DNA of 48,707 nt from contig UCGV01000040.1 in assembly GCA_900471925.1 (NCBI GenBank), forward strand, positions 1 to 48,707. Reading direction: 5' to 3'. Source of the DNA: Hyphomicrobiales bacterium (GTDB lineage Bacteria > Pseudomonadota > Alphaproteobacteria > Rhizobiales > Rhizobiaceae). The notes under the pieces are model-generated. The model was not told the DNA's origin, made no database searches, and was given only the letters and a program-made list of their open reading frames with translations. Of the stretch, positions 40,270 through 48,707 are shown in pieces (position 1 is the stretch's first letter; each line of letters begins with the position of its first letter). Both the position numbers and the translations under genes were made by a program.

Positions 40270-40608
40270 CTAAACGCCTGTTGCGGTATCGAACGCCTCC
40301 AGGGCGCGGGTCGAATAGACCAAAGCGGCGCCCGCGTTCATCGCCACCGCCACGCTGAGTGCTTCGGCCAGTTCCTCGCGCGTGGCGCCGGCCTTCAGGG
40401 CTTCATTGCTGTGGATCGATATGCACCCGTCGCAACGCGTGGTGACGGCGACTGCAAGTGAGATGAGCTGGCGCATCTTCTCATCCATGTGCGCGGTCTT
40501 GCGACCTGCGCCCGAGACGGTGAGGTAGCCTTTCACGGTGTCGGGCGACAGTTTCTGCAGTGCACTGACGTTCGCCAGAAGCTGCTCGCGATTTTCGTTC
40601 CAGTCCAT
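40270..40608 (-). CDS. AhpD-like carboxymuconolactone decarboxylase-family protein
   Basis: This 112-residue helical protein has the redox motif CDGCISIH (C-x2-C-x3-H) seen in AhpD-like proteins, preceded by MRQLISLAVAVTTR and followed by EALKAGATREELAEAL. Members reduce or scavenge peroxides and use the Cys pair with the His as proton shuttle. ATG 40608 was chosen because GGAG is six bases upstream, rather than ATG 40620. It sits between two GST genes. Unlike gamma-carboxymuconolactone decarboxylase itself it keeps both cysteines, so a redox role is more likely. Confidence 0.92.
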   Translation of the reverse strand: MDWNENREQLLANVSALQKLSPDTVKGYLTVSGAGRKTAHMDEKMRQLISLAVAVTTRCDGCISIHSNEALKAGATREELAEALSVAVAMNAGAALVYSTRALEAFDTATGV

Positions 40609-40723
40609 GTCAAACTCCATTGAATAGCCGGCGTGGCGGCCTGGGACTAAGGTTGGTGATGAGATCGACGCTCGCCGTATTTCAATGGAACGGCGATCGT
40701 CGAGAGCGAACCCTCTGGTGCGC

Positions 40724-41335
40724 TTATTTCAGAGAGAGCCCTTCGGCTTCCAGCGAGGCTTGAACGCTGGGCCGCTGCCCCATGCGCGCCATGAACCGCT
40801 GGATCGAAGCATAGGCGGACAGATCGACGTTGACGCGGGAAGACCAGGTCAGGATGTTAAAGAGATAGGCATCCGCAACCGAGAAGTCGGCTCCCAGAAG
40901 ATAGTCGTTTCGAGACAGGTGCTCGTCCAGATACGCGAACCGGGTGCTCAGATTGCCGTCGATAAATCTGGCCTTCGAAGCCTCATCCAGGAACGGCGAG
41001 AACAAGGTCGCATAGCCCTTGTGCATGTCTGTCGCGATATAGTTGAGCCACTCCAGCGCCCGATAGCGCTCCGGCAATCCCGGTGCCGGCATGAGCTTGC
41101 GTTCCGGGTTATGGTCGGCGATCCATTGCAGGACGACCGCTCCCTCGGTGATGACCGCGCCATCATCCAGCTTGAGCGCCGGCACGAAGCCCTTCGGCGT
41201 GACCTCGAAATAGTCACCCTCGACAGTCGTCTTCGTCTTGAAATCGACCTTGATGAGATCGAAGGCCTGTTCGGCTTCCCGAAGGGCGATCTGCGGAGCG
41301 AGTCCGCAGGAACCGGTCGCGAAATACAGTTTCAT
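40724..41335 (-). CDS. Glutathione S-transferase (GstA-like)
   Basis: This 203-residue protein starts MKLYFATGSCGLAPQIALRE, with the catalytic Cys region of bacterial beta-class GSTs (SCGLAPQI). The C-terminal FSVADAYLFNILTW (N-capping box) and overall length match E. coli GstA. The glutathione-binding segment is FVPALKLDDGAVITEGAVVL. A GGAG ribosome site lies five bases before ATG 41335. It is part of the detoxification run between the AhpD-like and YghU-like genes. Confidence 0.92.
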   Translation of the reverse strand: MKLYFATGSCGLAPQIALREAEQAFDLIKVDFKTKTTVEGDYFEVTPKGFVPALKLDDGAVITEGAVVLQWIADHNPERKLMPAPGLPERYRALEWLNYIATDMHKGYATLFSPFLDEASKARFIDGNLSTRFAYLDEHLSRNDYLLGADFSVADAYLFNILTWSSRVNVDLSAYASIQRFMARMGQRPSVQASLEAEGLSLK

Positions 41336-41427
41336 GATAACTCCATTGTTGAAGCCTGCGCGGCTTGAATTGCGCGCGTCAGTGCGGTGGATGGAAGGAA
41401 GTTTTGATTGCCGACAGCGACACCGGC

Positions 41428-42294
41428 TTACGGGAACATCGCATCCAGATCGGTGGCGTTGTGACGTTCGCGCAGGAACTCTCCCGGCGCGCCGGCGGTG
41501 CGGTTGACGATCCGCCCCCGCGCGACCGCTGGCCTTGCGGCGATTGCCCGATACCAGCGCAGAAGATGCCCATACTCTTCGACGTTGAGGAATTCGTGCG
41601 TATTGTAGACGCCGTAAAGACTGCCCGGTTGCCAAGGCCAGACGGCCATGTCCGCGATCGTATATTGATCGCCGGCCAGGAATTCGTGGCGCGCCAGATG
41701 CGTGTCCAGCACATGTAGCTGGCGCTTCACCTCCATCGCGTAGCGGTCGATCGCGTATTCGATCTTGAACGGTGCATAGGCATAAAAATGTCCCAGGCCA
41801 CCGCCGACGAAGGGTGCCGTTCCAACCTGCCACATCAGCCAGTTGAACGTTTCGGTGCGGGCACGATGCTCGGTTGGCAGGAATGCGCCGAATTTTTCCG
41901 CGAGATAGACCAGGATCGAGCCGCTCTCGAAGACCTGGGTGATATCGCCGGTCGAGCGATCGACGAGCGCCGGGATCTTGGAATTGGGATTGACTGCGGT
42001 GAACCCGCTGCCGAACTGGTCGCCCTTGAAGATGTCGATCAACCAGGCATCATACTCTGCGCCGCAATGGCCGGCGGCCAACAGTTCCTCGAGCATGATG
42101 GTGACCTTTTGGCCGTTGGGCGTGCCCTGCGAATAGAGCTGCAACGGATGCTCACCAACCGGCAGTGTCCGTTCGAACGTGGCGCCGGATACAGGCCGGT
42201 TACTGCTGCCGAAGGCGCCGCCATGGTTATTCTTCTGGGTCCAGACCCTGGGCGGCACATAGCCTGCAGGCTGGTTGTCATCACGGTCGTTCAT
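41428..42294 (-). CDS. yghU: YghU-like glutathione-dependent disulfide-bond oxidoreductase
   Basis: This 288-residue GST-superfamily protein has the long N-terminal extension of the YghU/YfcG Nu-class group (NQPAGYVPPRVWTQKNNHGG). The glutathione site follows: LYSQGTPNGQKVTIMLEELL, with the Thr-Pro-Asn-Gly signature, and NPNSKIPALVDRS. The C-terminal domain includes YTIADMAVWPW. Family members bind two glutathiones and reduce disulfides and organic peroxides rather than conjugating. The ribosome site GGAGAG precedes ATG 42294. It is between a GST gene and the Old Yellow Enzyme gene. Confidence 0.92.
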   Translation of the reverse strand: MNDRDDNQPAGYVPPRVWTQKNNHGGAFGSSNRPVSGATFERTLPVGEHPLQLYSQGTPNGQKVTIMLEELLAAGHCGAEYDAWLIDIFKGDQFGSGFTAVNPNSKIPALVDRSTGDITQVFESGSILVYLAEKFGAFLPTEHRARTETFNWLMWQVGTAPFVGGGLGHFYAYAPFKIEYAIDRYAMEVKRQLHVLDTHLARHEFLAGDQYTIADMAVWPWQPGSLYGVYNTHEFLNVEEYGHLLRWYRAIAARPAVARGRIVNRTAGAPGEFLRERHNATDLDAMFP

Positions 42295-42421
42295 AAGTCT
42301 CTCCTAGCCCCCGAACGTTCAGGGCTCCTTGAAGGGTTTCGTTGGATTGATGGACTGAGGGGGTGAGCGGCTTCGATCTGAGGCAACAACCGCTCTTCAC
42401 GGGGCATAGCTTCTGCTGTGC

Positions 42422-43510
42422 TCAGACGCTGCCCGGCTGCACGAAACTTTCCCATCCCCGCATGTGCATGATGAAGCGCTCGCTCAGTCCGCCCTCGCGC
42501 AGGTACTGCGCGGTGACCGGTGGTTTTGGGCTTTCATGCAGCGGGTTTGCCTTCACGCGCAGGGGAAAGTCGCGCTCGAGGATGCCGGCACGGCCGATCA
42601 GCACGAAGTCGCAGCCACCGTCCAGAAGTTCGGCGCAACGCTTGGCGCTCATGATCTTTCCGGCCGTGCCGACACGCACGCCGCCGCGCGGAATTTCGGT
42701 GAAGACACTGAGCATCGTCTTGCCGCGGAAGGTTCCCGTCCCGACAATCTGTGCGGAATCCCACAGTGCCAGGTCGAGATAGTCGATCAATTCCCGGCCA
42801 AGGATTTCCCATACGATCTCGCGAAGTTCCTCCAGCCGCAGCCCATAGCGCTCGACCGACAGGCGCCAGCCGATCTGGAAATCCGCCCCACATGCGCGGC
42901 GAATGCCCTCAATCACCTCGATGGTGAGACGGGCGCGATTCTCGATGCTGCCGCCATATTTGTCCTTTCGGTCATTCAACAGTGGCGACATGAATTCCGA
43001 CAATATCCATCCGAAGGCGCCGTGCGGCGCGACACCATCGAAGCCCGCCAGCTGCGCTCGCTTGGCGGCTGAGATGAAGCTATCGCGAATGCGCTCGACC
43101 TCCTCGGTGGTCAGCGCCGAGATCCCCGGCAACGTCCGGGTAGAAGCAGGCGCGGGAATGCCTCCAAGCCGTGGATTGGCACGGTGACCGGCATGATGCA
43201 GTTGCACCGACGACAGCCCGCCGCCTTCGCGAATTGCTGACGCCATTTGTCTCAGGCCGGGCAATTGGTCGTCATCATGAATGCCCAACTGCCGTTCGAA
43301 GGCGATGCCGCTCGCTTCCACATGGGCCGCCGCGGTATGGACCAACCCGTAGCCGGACCGAGCCACCTGACGGAACCAGTCTTGGTCAAACGCGCTGGCG
43401 GCGCCATTGAGTTCGCTCTGCTGATTGGTGAGCGGCGCAAGCATGAAACGGTTCCGCATCGGCGCACCGTGTAGCAATGTAAGAGGCTCGAACAGGCGTG
43501 TAGTGGACAT
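42422..43510 (-). CDS. Old Yellow Enzyme-family NADH:flavin oxidoreductase
   Basis: This 362-residue FMN TIM barrel reads TTRLFEPLTLLHGAPMRNRF at its start. It contains SVQLHHAGHRANPRLGG, FDGVAPHGAFGWILSEFMSP, RKDKYGGSIENRARL and FVLIGRAGILERDF, the usual family landmarks; the common H-x-A-H-G becomes H-G-A-F-G. It would reduce electrophilic alkenes or nitro compounds with NAD(P)H. ATG 43510 was chosen over 43642, which would run into the divergent LysR start; GGAG is eight bases upstream. It is divergent from the LysR gene at 43632, its probable regulator. Confidence 0.92.
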   Translation of the reverse strand: MSTTRLFEPLTLLHGAPMRNRFMLAPLTNQQSELNGAASAFDQDWFRQVARSGYGLVHTAAAHVEASGIAFERQLGIHDDDQLPGLRQMASAIREGGGLSSVQLHHAGHRANPRLGGIPAPASTRTLPGISALTTEEVERIRDSFISAAKRAQLAGFDGVAPHGAFGWILSEFMSPLLNDRKDKYGGSIENRARLTIEVIEGIRRACGADFQIGWRLSVERYGLRLEELREIVWEILGRELIDYLDLALWDSAQIVGTGTFRGKTMLSVFTEIPRGGVRVGTAGKIMSAKRCAELLDGGCDFVLIGRAGILERDFPLRVKANPLHESPKPPVTAQYLREGGLSERFIMHMRGWESFVQPGSV

Positions 43511-43571
43511 CGAGAAATCTCCGGTGGCGATCCTGCTCGTCGCAGCTTTGTCGAGCGCGACGGCGTGCCCC

Positions 43572-43601
43572 TTGACTAACGAAGTCCGTTCGCACGATAA
43601 A
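43572..43601 (+). promoter_or_regulatory. Putative promoter of the LysR gene at 43632
   Basis: TTGACT (43572-43577) and GATAAA (43596-43601) are 18 bases apart, about 30 bases before the LysR start. It lies in the 121-base gap shared with the divergent Old Yellow Enzyme gene, where the LysR operator should also be. Confidence 0.4.
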
Positions 43602-43631
43602 CGAGCCGCATTTCCGAACATTGCGGACGAA

Positions 43632-44549
43632 ATGGATGTCATGACGATCAGGATCGAAAGCGTCAGTGCGATGAAAGCCTTCCTTCAGGCTGCGGAATTG
43701 CGCAGCTTCAAGCTGGCGGGCCAGCAGTTCGGCCTCTCGTCGTCGGCGATCGGAAAGACCATCGCCAAGCTGGAGGAGCAGTTGGGTGTTCGGCTCTTTC
43801 ATCGCTCGACGCGCGCCATCAGGCTGACGGTCGAAGGCGAGATGTTCCTCGCGCGCTGTCGTCACATCCTGTCTGAGATAGAAGCCGCCGAAGCGGAGCT
43901 GGCGCACACGACGGCGGCCCCACGCGGACGCCTTCGGGTGGCGGTTCCCTTTGTCCTCGACCTGCTGACACCCCTGCTTGCCGCATTCATGGAAAAATAT
44001 CCTGAGATCGAACTCGATCTCGACTTCAACGATCGCATGGTCGACGTGATCGAGGACGGCTTCGATGCAGTCATCCGCTCAGGCGAAGTCACCGACAGCC
44101 GCCTCATGCATGTAAAGCTGGGCGACTTCTCGAACCTTCTGGTGGCGTCTCCCGACTATATCGCCCGGGCCGGTGAACCCTGCACGCCGTCCGATCTCGT
44201 CAATCACCGGCTTTTGCATCACCGCTTCTACGAGACCGGAAAACTCGGCGAATGGGATCCGATCGTCCCGGAAAGCACGGTCCTGCCCGTGGCATTGGCA
44301 GCGACATCGCTTGAGCCATTGATCCGCTTTGCAAAAGCGGGACATGGGATCGCTTGGCTCCCTGACTTCGCAGTCGCCGAGAGCATCCGGGCGGGCGATC
44401 TTCGGGAGGTCCTTCCTGGCTCGCAGAAGAGAAAGCGTGCCTTCCGCCTGTTATGGCCGCGAAGCAAGACACCGCCGCCAAAACTTTCGGTATTCGTCAA
44501 GTTCATGACCGAAGCAATGAAGATTGGACTGAACCCGAACTCAGAATAG
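43632..44549 (+). CDS. LysR-family transcriptional regulator
   Basis: This 305-residue regulator has the N-terminal helix-turn-helix (MKAFLQAAELRSFKLAGQQF, SSSAIGKTIAKLEEQLG, VRLFHRSTRAIRLTVEG). A periplasmic-binding-like effector domain follows (GRLRVAVPFVLDLLTPLLAA, FMEKYPEIELDLDFNDRMVD). Starts at ATG 43632 and 43641 are both possible; the first is preceded by GGACGA. It is divergent from the Old Yellow Enzyme gene and probably controls it and the GST genes beyond. Its pattern resembles the group of LysR regulators that respond to electrophiles or quinones, but the ligand cannot be read from sequence. Confidence 0.9.
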   Translation: MDVMTIRIESVSAMKAFLQAAELRSFKLAGQQFGLSSSAIGKTIAKLEEQLGVRLFHRSTRAIRLTVEGEMFLARCRHILSEIEAAEAELAHTTAAPRGRLRVAVPFVLDLLTPLLAAFMEKYPEIELDLDFNDRMVDVIEDGFDAVIRSGEVTDSRLMHVKLGDFSNLLVASPDYIARAGEPCTPSDLVNHRLLHHRFYETGKLGEWDPIVPESTVLPVALAATSLEPLIRFAKAGHGIAWLPDFAVAESIRAGDLREVLPGSQKRKRAFRLLWPRSKTPPPKLSVFVKFMTEAMKIGLNPNSE

Positions 44550-44731
44550 ATCGCTGGGACAATATAGGTACAGCCGAATAGCCAGCGACAGACCCATTCC
44601 TGGGCTGGCTAGCTCTCGAAGGGCTACGAACCTTCGACCAGTGTATCTACGGACAGGCAGCGGTTCTCACCTTCGCCCGGGATGGCGACGTCAAGCCATC
44701 TGTTTCTAACGGCAGGTGCCGAGAGGGCGAT

Positions 44732-45628
44732 TTATTCTGTGCCCCCAAGTTTCGCTTCGAGATGATCCACGATCGCCCTCACTTTTGCTGACGGCCGCGG
44801 CCCCGCGGGGAAGACAGCGTATACCTCGGCCGGATCGAGCCGATAGGGCTCGAGCAACTGCGTGAGCTGGCCGGTCCGCAATTCCTCCCCCGCCATCACG
44901 CGCGTTCCAAGCGCAATGCCCAGCCCCGCTACCGTAGCCGCCAGGACCCCTGGGGCCGAGTTGATCCAAATCCTTGCTTGGACATCGACGGAAGCCACTG
45001 TTTTGTTGTGCGTGAAACGCCAACTCTCGCTACCGAACGAACCATGCTGAAGGATACAATCATGTTGAGCGAGGTCGGCAGGTGTGGCCGGGCTGCCGTG
45101 AGCGGATAGGTAGGCCGGTGCCGCTATGACCAGTCGCTCAACCTGCGCCAGCTTGCGAGCGCCGAAGGTAGAATCGTCCAAGGGACCAACGTTGATTCGG
45201 ATGGCCAGATCGACCCCGTCCGTGATGAGGTTCTGTCGCAGGTCGCTCATGACCAGCTCGACCTTTAGGTCGGGATGTCGGATCAGGAATGGCGCCAGGG
45301 CCGGTATGACCGCGCGTGTCCCGTACATCAGCGGCATTGCGAGACGGATCACTCCGTGAAGCGAATCTAGGCCCCGCGTCATCTGCTCGGCCTCCTCCAT
45401 CTCCGCAAGCAGACGTTTGGCCCGCTCCAAATAGAGCGCGCCAGCGTCCGTCAACGAGATGCTGCGGGTGGTGCGCAGCAGCAGAGTGGTGCCTAGTCGC
45501 GCCTCCAGCATGCCGATGATGCGCGACACTGAAGGCTGTGAAAGTTTCAATTCGCGCGCGGCGCGAGAGAGGCTGCCGGTGTCCGCCACGCGAACGAATA
45601 CGGTCATCTCCTGCCATCGATCACTCAT
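44732..45628 (-). CDS. LysR-family transcriptional regulator
   Basis: This 298-residue regulator has a helix-turn-helix (MTVFVRVADTGSLSRAARE, LKLSQPSVSRIIGMLEARLG, TTLLLRTTRSISLTDAG) and a LysR effector domain (VIRLAMPLMYGTRAVIPALA, LAIRINVGPLDDSTFGARKL). ATG 45628 was chosen; the longer frame adds 11 residues. It is divergent from the peroxiredoxin gene across 104 bases and is likely to regulate that gene and the GST and quinone oxidoreductase genes after it. Confidence 0.92.
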   Translation of the reverse strand: MSDRWQEMTVFVRVADTGSLSRAARELKLSQPSVSRIIGMLEARLGTTLLLRTTRSISLTDAGALYLERAKRLLAEMEEAEQMTRGLDSLHGVIRLAMPLMYGTRAVIPALAPFLIRHPDLKVELVMSDLRQNLITDGVDLAIRINVGPLDDSTFGARKLAQVERLVIAAPAYLSAHGSPATPADLAQHDCILQHGSFGSESWRFTHNKTVASVDVQARIWINSAPGVLAATVAGLGIALGTRVMAGEELRTGQLTQLLEPYRLDPAEVYAVFPAGPRPSAKVRAIVDHLEAKLGGTE

Positions 45629-45732
45629 TCGAAATCCAGATAAATGTTCTTCGAATTGCATGGATACACCAGCTTTCGCTGATCACCTAGTTTTCTGGTC
45701 ACGGCACTTCGCCGCGGAAACGGAGGATCGAC

Positions 45733-46410
45733 ATGAAGCTGCAGGACAAGCTCGATGCAATGCGCGACGACTTTGAGAACGGACGCTTTCCGCTGGTGCC
45801 GACCCAAGCCCAGCTCGACACAATGGGGCGCGCGACCCGGGTGCTGATCGACAGCGGCCAGGCCGACAAGGCTTTGGGGGCGGGCGGAGCGGCCCCGGAA
45901 TTCACGCTTCAGGATGCTGACGGTAACACCGTGAGCTCACGTTCGCTGCTCTCCCGAGGTCCGCTGGTCATTACCTTCTATCGCGGCGTCTGGTGCCCCT
46001 ATTGCAACTTTGATCTCCAGGCGCTGGAAGAGGTCCGACCCGAGATTGAGGTACGCGGCGGGAGACTGGTCGCTATTTCGCCCCAGAGTCCGGCCAACAG
46101 CCGCAAATCGCAGCGGGACAACAAGCTTAATTTCCCTATCCTCAGCGACACCGGTGCCGCCGTTGCCGACATGTTCGGGCTACGCTTCTCGCTGCCGGAC
46201 GACCTGATCGAGGTCTACAAGCAGTTCGGCAACGATCTGTCGAAAATCAACGACGATCCGTCCTGGGTGCTGCCGATGCCGGCGCGCTACGTGGTCCGAA
46301 CGGATGGCACGATCGCCTATTCCGAGATCAATCCCGATTATACCCGGCGCCCCGAGCCTTCCGACCTTCTGCCGGTGCTTGATCGGCTGCGCGCCGGCAA
46401 CCCAGCCTGA
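45733..46410 (+). CDS. AhpC/TSA-type peroxiredoxin-like protein
   Basis: This 225-residue thioredoxin-fold protein has a long N-terminal helical part, then APEFTLQDADGNTV and the active site YRGVWCPYCNFDL with C88 and C91. The CxxC in place of the usual single peroxidatic Cys puts it in the peroxiredoxin-like group with a thioredoxin-type active site. It probably reduces peroxides or quinone-type electrophiles using a thiol donor. A GGAGG ribosome site precedes ATG 45733. It is the first gene of the rightward unit controlled by the LysR gene opposite. Confidence 0.9.
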   Translation: MKLQDKLDAMRDDFENGRFPLVPTQAQLDTMGRATRVLIDSGQADKALGAGGAAPEFTLQDADGNTVSSRSLLSRGPLVITFYRGVWCPYCNFDLQALEEVRPEIEVRGGRLVAISPQSPANSRKSQRDNKLNFPILSDTGAAVADMFGLRFSLPDDLIEVYKQFGNDLSKINDDPSWVLPMPARYVVRTDGTIAYSEINPDYTRRPEPSDLLPVLDRLRAGNPA

Positions 46411-46447
46411 TTGCTCACACCATCAACCAAGAGAAGGAATACATACA

Positions 46448-47116
46448 ATGGCCATCAAGATCTACGGCGACCCCGGCTCGGGCAGCCGGCGCCGCGTCAC
46501 AGCAGCAGCGGCCGCCATGGGCATCGACATCGAGATCGTGGACATCGATCTCTTCAAGGGTGAAAGCCACACGCCAGAGTTCCTGGAGCTGAACCCGCAT
46601 GGCCTCTCGCCCGTCATGGTCGACGGCGACTTCGTCCTTTACGAGTCGGCCGCGATCAACCTCTATCTCGCCGAGAAGGCGGGAAGCGATCTGGCGGGCA
46701 AGACGACTGGCGAGAAGTATGAGATCCTCCAGTGGATGTTCTGGTCTGGCGAGCAGTGGCGCGTCTTCGCCACCCTCACCTTCGATGAGGTCCTTGCCAA
46801 ACGCTTCATGGGTCAGCCTGCGGACGAGACCATCGTGAAGCTGGCGGCCGACAAGCTCCGCGCGGCCGCTACCGTACTGGACGCGCACCTCGCAGAGCAC
46901 AGCCACATTGTCGGCAACCGGCTGACGCTGGCCGACTTCGATATTGCAGGCCCGTTCTCGCAGAACGAGCGGACGAAAATCCCGCTCAATGAGTTCCCCA
47001 ATCTGGTCGCCTGGCAGCAGCGCTTGCTGGACACGGTACCGGGCTGGGCTGCCACGAAACGAGAGGTCGATGAGCGAATCGACGGCGCACTCGATGCGGC
47101 CGGCATAAGGATCTGA
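46448..47116 (+). CDS. Glutathione S-transferase
   Basis: This 222-residue GST begins MAIKIYGDPGSGSRRRVTAA, with a serine-rich active-site loop, and has the glutathione motif LSPVMVDGDFVLYESAAINL. The C-terminal helical domain includes RLTLADFDIAG. The ribosome site AGAAGGA precedes ATG 46448, 37 bases after the peroxiredoxin stop, so the two are probably cotranscribed. It is more distantly related to the three GSTs on the other strand, judging by the active-site sequence. Confidence 0.92.
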   Translation: MAIKIYGDPGSGSRRRVTAAAAAMGIDIEIVDIDLFKGESHTPEFLELNPHGLSPVMVDGDFVLYESAAINLYLAEKAGSDLAGKTTGEKYEILQWMFWSGEQWRVFATLTFDEVLAKRFMGQPADETIVKLAADKLRAAATVLDAHLAEHSHIVGNRLTLADFDIAGPFSQNERTKIPLNEFPNLVAWQQRLLDTVPGWAATKREVDERIDGALDAAGIRI

Positions 47117-47262
47117 GAACATGGCGCGGGCGTCGGCAAGAGGAGCAACCGCGCCCCGAGTCCCCCCTGAGACAGTGGTCCGCGCTGTTTGCTTCATAAC
47201 CTTACGACGGACCGCAGCGATCATCTTCCACCCCATTCACACCCCCCTATGAGGAAATCAAC

Positions 47263-48234
47263 ATGACACTTGTCATCTCGCAATATGGGCAAGGAGGCCC
47301 GGACGTCATGCGAGCCGAGGATCGCACCGTGCCAGCGCCGTCCGCCGATGAGGTCAAGGTCGAGCAGAAAGCAATCGGCTTCAACTATTTCGATGTCCTA
47401 CAGCGCAGGGGCCTCATCTCTGGAAATGAGCCAGGCCGCGTGATGGGCATCGAGGGTGCGGGCGTGGTGAGCGCGATCGGCACGAATGTGACCGATTTCG
47501 CAGTCGGCGATCGGGTCGGATATCTGCGCTCGCAGGGCGCCTATGCCGAAACACGTTTGATCGCAGCGGACCTGCTCTTCCCCCTGCCAGACGACATCAG
47601 CTTCGAGATTGCCGCAGCGCTGACCGTAAAGGGCTTCATGGCTTGGCTTTGCGCAGTCAGACTGTTCGAAGTGCGGGTCGGCCAGACCGTCCTGGTTACG
47701 ACGGCTGCAGGCGGGATCGGGTCGTTGATTACCCGGCTTGCGGCTCATCGCGGCGCGCATGTGATCGGCATGGTCGGTAGCGCGGCGAAGCATGCGGTGG
47801 CGCGTGAATACGGAGCTGCTGACGTGGCGGTCGGCTTGGATGGAGCGATTGACATGGTCGCGCGTCTTACCACCGGAAACGGGGTCGACGTCGTCTTCGA
47901 CGGGATCGGCGCCGACACCGCCGATCGCCTGCTTGCCGCCGGCACCGTCCGCGAGGGCGGGACCATTACGTCCTTCGGGGCGTCCAGCGGTTGGCCAAAG
48001 GCTGATCCGGAGGCGGTAGCGCGCCGCCGGGCCACGGTCCTCGCACCCCAGGCACTGGCCTATCTCAAAAGCGCAGACGAGCTGCGCGTCGCCATGGCGG
48101 ACGTGTTTACCCTCTACCGATCCAATGCATTCGGCGAGATTCCATTGACCCGATACGCCCTCCGCGACGCTGCTGCGCTTCATCAAGACGTCGAGCGCCG
48201 CACCACAGCTGGTATCTCGGTGCTCGTGCCGTAA
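47263..48234 (+). CDS. Quinone oxidoreductase (zinc-independent MDR family)
   Basis: This 323-residue medium-chain reductase has the N-terminal GroES-like part (NYFDVLQRRGLIS, GIEGAGVVSAIG) and the NADPH-binding motif VTTAAGGIGSLITRLAAHRG (A-A-G-G-I-G). The structural zinc lobe and catalytic zinc ligands of alcohol dehydrogenases are absent, as in quinone oxidoreductases. It would reduce quinones by one or two electrons with NADPH. A ribosome site (GAGGAAA) precedes ATG 47263, 146 bases after the GST stop. It ends the rightward stress unit. Confidence 0.92.
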   Translation: MTLVISQYGQGGPDVMRAEDRTVPAPSADEVKVEQKAIGFNYFDVLQRRGLISGNEPGRVMGIEGAGVVSAIGTNVTDFAVGDRVGYLRSQGAYAETRLIAADLLFPLPDDISFEIAAALTVKGFMAWLCAVRLFEVRVGQTVLVTTAAGGIGSLITRLAAHRGAHVIGMVGSAAKHAVAREYGAADVAVGLDGAIDMVARLTTGNGVDVVFDGIGADTADRLLAAGTVREGGTITSFGASSGWPKADPEAVARRRATVLAPQALAYLKSADELRVAMADVFTLYRSNAFGEIPLTRYALRDAAALHQDVERRTTAGISVLVP

Positions 48235-48482
48235 GCTCCGCCCCTATTTTTCCAGAGGTGCCAAAAGGACAGGTTGAAACACGACAATCGGCGTCGTGGT
48301 TGCGGCAAATCAGGCAAACCGATTGGGCGCTCGTCTGTGAGTGACGCTGTGGTGGCGGCCGAATTCGAGTCCGACGGCTTTGTCCCGGCACCGGTTACGT
48401 TTGACCGCCGATCGAATCGATCTCGAGGTACAGAAATCATCTCCGAGAAGACATACCGACTTAAATAGCACCTGCCCTTCAG

Positions 48483-48707
48483 TCACCTCCCCGGCCGAGC
48501 CAGTGAGCGTGCGATATCGATGATGTCGTCGCGACCGGCGGTTGGATCCTCTCGGTTCAAGGCGACACCGAGCCCGATCTTGAAATCGACGCCCCTCACC
48601 GTTTTCAGCTCGAAGCCGCGGTTCGGCAGATCCTGCGTCCATTCCGGCACGAAGCCGATGCCAAGGCCGGCAGAGACCAGCGAGAACGTGTCGTCGCAGG
48701 TTGTCTA
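48483..48707 (-). CDS. LysR-family regulator, C-terminal part at window edge
   Basis: The minus strand encodes TTCDDTFSLVSAGLGIGFVP, then EWTQDLPNRGFELKTVRGVD, then FKIGLGVALNRED and a stop at 48483-48485. This is the end of a LysR effector domain (LV.AG.GIGFVP motif). The frame meets TAG at the last three bases of the window (48705-48707). Either the gene is interrupted there, or the window edge carries an end artefact. The DNA-binding part lies outside the window. It faces the quinone oxidoreductase gene tail to tail. Confidence 0.6.

Noticed and set aside
1..48707. Search for tRNA, rRNA, CRISPR and insertion-sequence genes
   Set aside because: No transposase motifs, terminal inverted repeats with duplications, regular repeat arrays or tRNA-like cloverleafs were noticed by eye. 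A dedicated scan would be needed to be certain.

Overview
The window looks like about 49 kb of an alphaproteobacterial, Rhizobiales-type accessory replicon or genomic island (Rhizobium/Agrobacterium group). The reasons are high GC content with short ATGA-coupled operons, a DUF982 protein, an imuA-imuB-dnaE2 cassette behind an alphaproteobacterial LexA box (GTTC-N7-GTTC), and many LysR/GntR regulators and glutathione S-transferases. No rRNA, tRNA, CRISPR array or intact insertion sequence was seen. Both window edges cut coding sequence: an RTX protein at the left and a LysR gene at the right.

Layout. 1-4.5 kb: 3' end of an RTX protein, a DUF982 gene, an orphan PhnM-like amidohydrolase, a decayed PIN-domain remnant, an unknown small gene and a cold shock gene with a strong terminator. 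5.0-10.5 kb: the SOS mutagenesis cassette imuA-imuB-dnaE2 (minus strand). 10.6-12.4 kb: two small unknown genes translationally coupled to dinB (plus strand). 12.5-14.1 kb: a membrane protein and a membrane-anchored nuclease. 14.4-18.0 kb: a regulatory block with two pairs of genes, each pairing a full GntR/FCD-type regulator with a shorter paralogue that lacks the DNA-binding domain, separated by an AlaX-like tRNA-editing gene.

18.3-26.3 kb is the centrepiece. It is an eight-gene plus-strand operon that starts with phosphoenolpyruvate mutase (EDKGFPKMNS signature) and also encodes an aminotransferase, a CTP-type nucleotidyltransferase, a CDP-alcohol phosphotransferase, a SelA-like PLP enzyme with an extra beta-rich domain, phosphonopyruvate decarboxylase, a DMT-family exporter and a serine-acetyltransferase-like enzyme. 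The simplest reading is PEP -> phosphonopyruvate -> phosphonoacetaldehyde -> 2-aminoethylphosphonate -> CMP-phosphonate -> phosphonolipid (or another phosphonate ester), with headgroup tailoring by the SelA-like and acetyltransferase-like enzymes.

26.3-34.8 kb is a convergent minus-strand operon: an ABC importer of the glycerol-3-phosphate/sugar class with two paralogous binding proteins (one Sec-type, one Tat-type signal), a calcineurin-like phosphodiesterase, an AstE/AspA-like deacylase and an HSL-type esterase. These activities could take up and dismantle an acylated phospho- or phosphonodiester, possibly the product of the neighbouring operon. A divergent PhnF/HutC-type GntR regulator and a threonine-aldolase-like PLP enzyme follow (34.9-36.8 kb).

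37-48.7 kb: an L,D-transpeptidase remnant, then an electrophile/oxidative stress region: a PNPOx-ferredoxin reductase-[2Fe-2S] fusion, three GSTs, an AhpD-like protein and an Old Yellow Enzyme opposite a LysR gene, then a LysR/peroxiredoxin divergent pair, another GST, a quinone oxidoreductase and the 3' part of a further LysR gene. All functional names rest on motif and family recognition by eye; no database search was possible.
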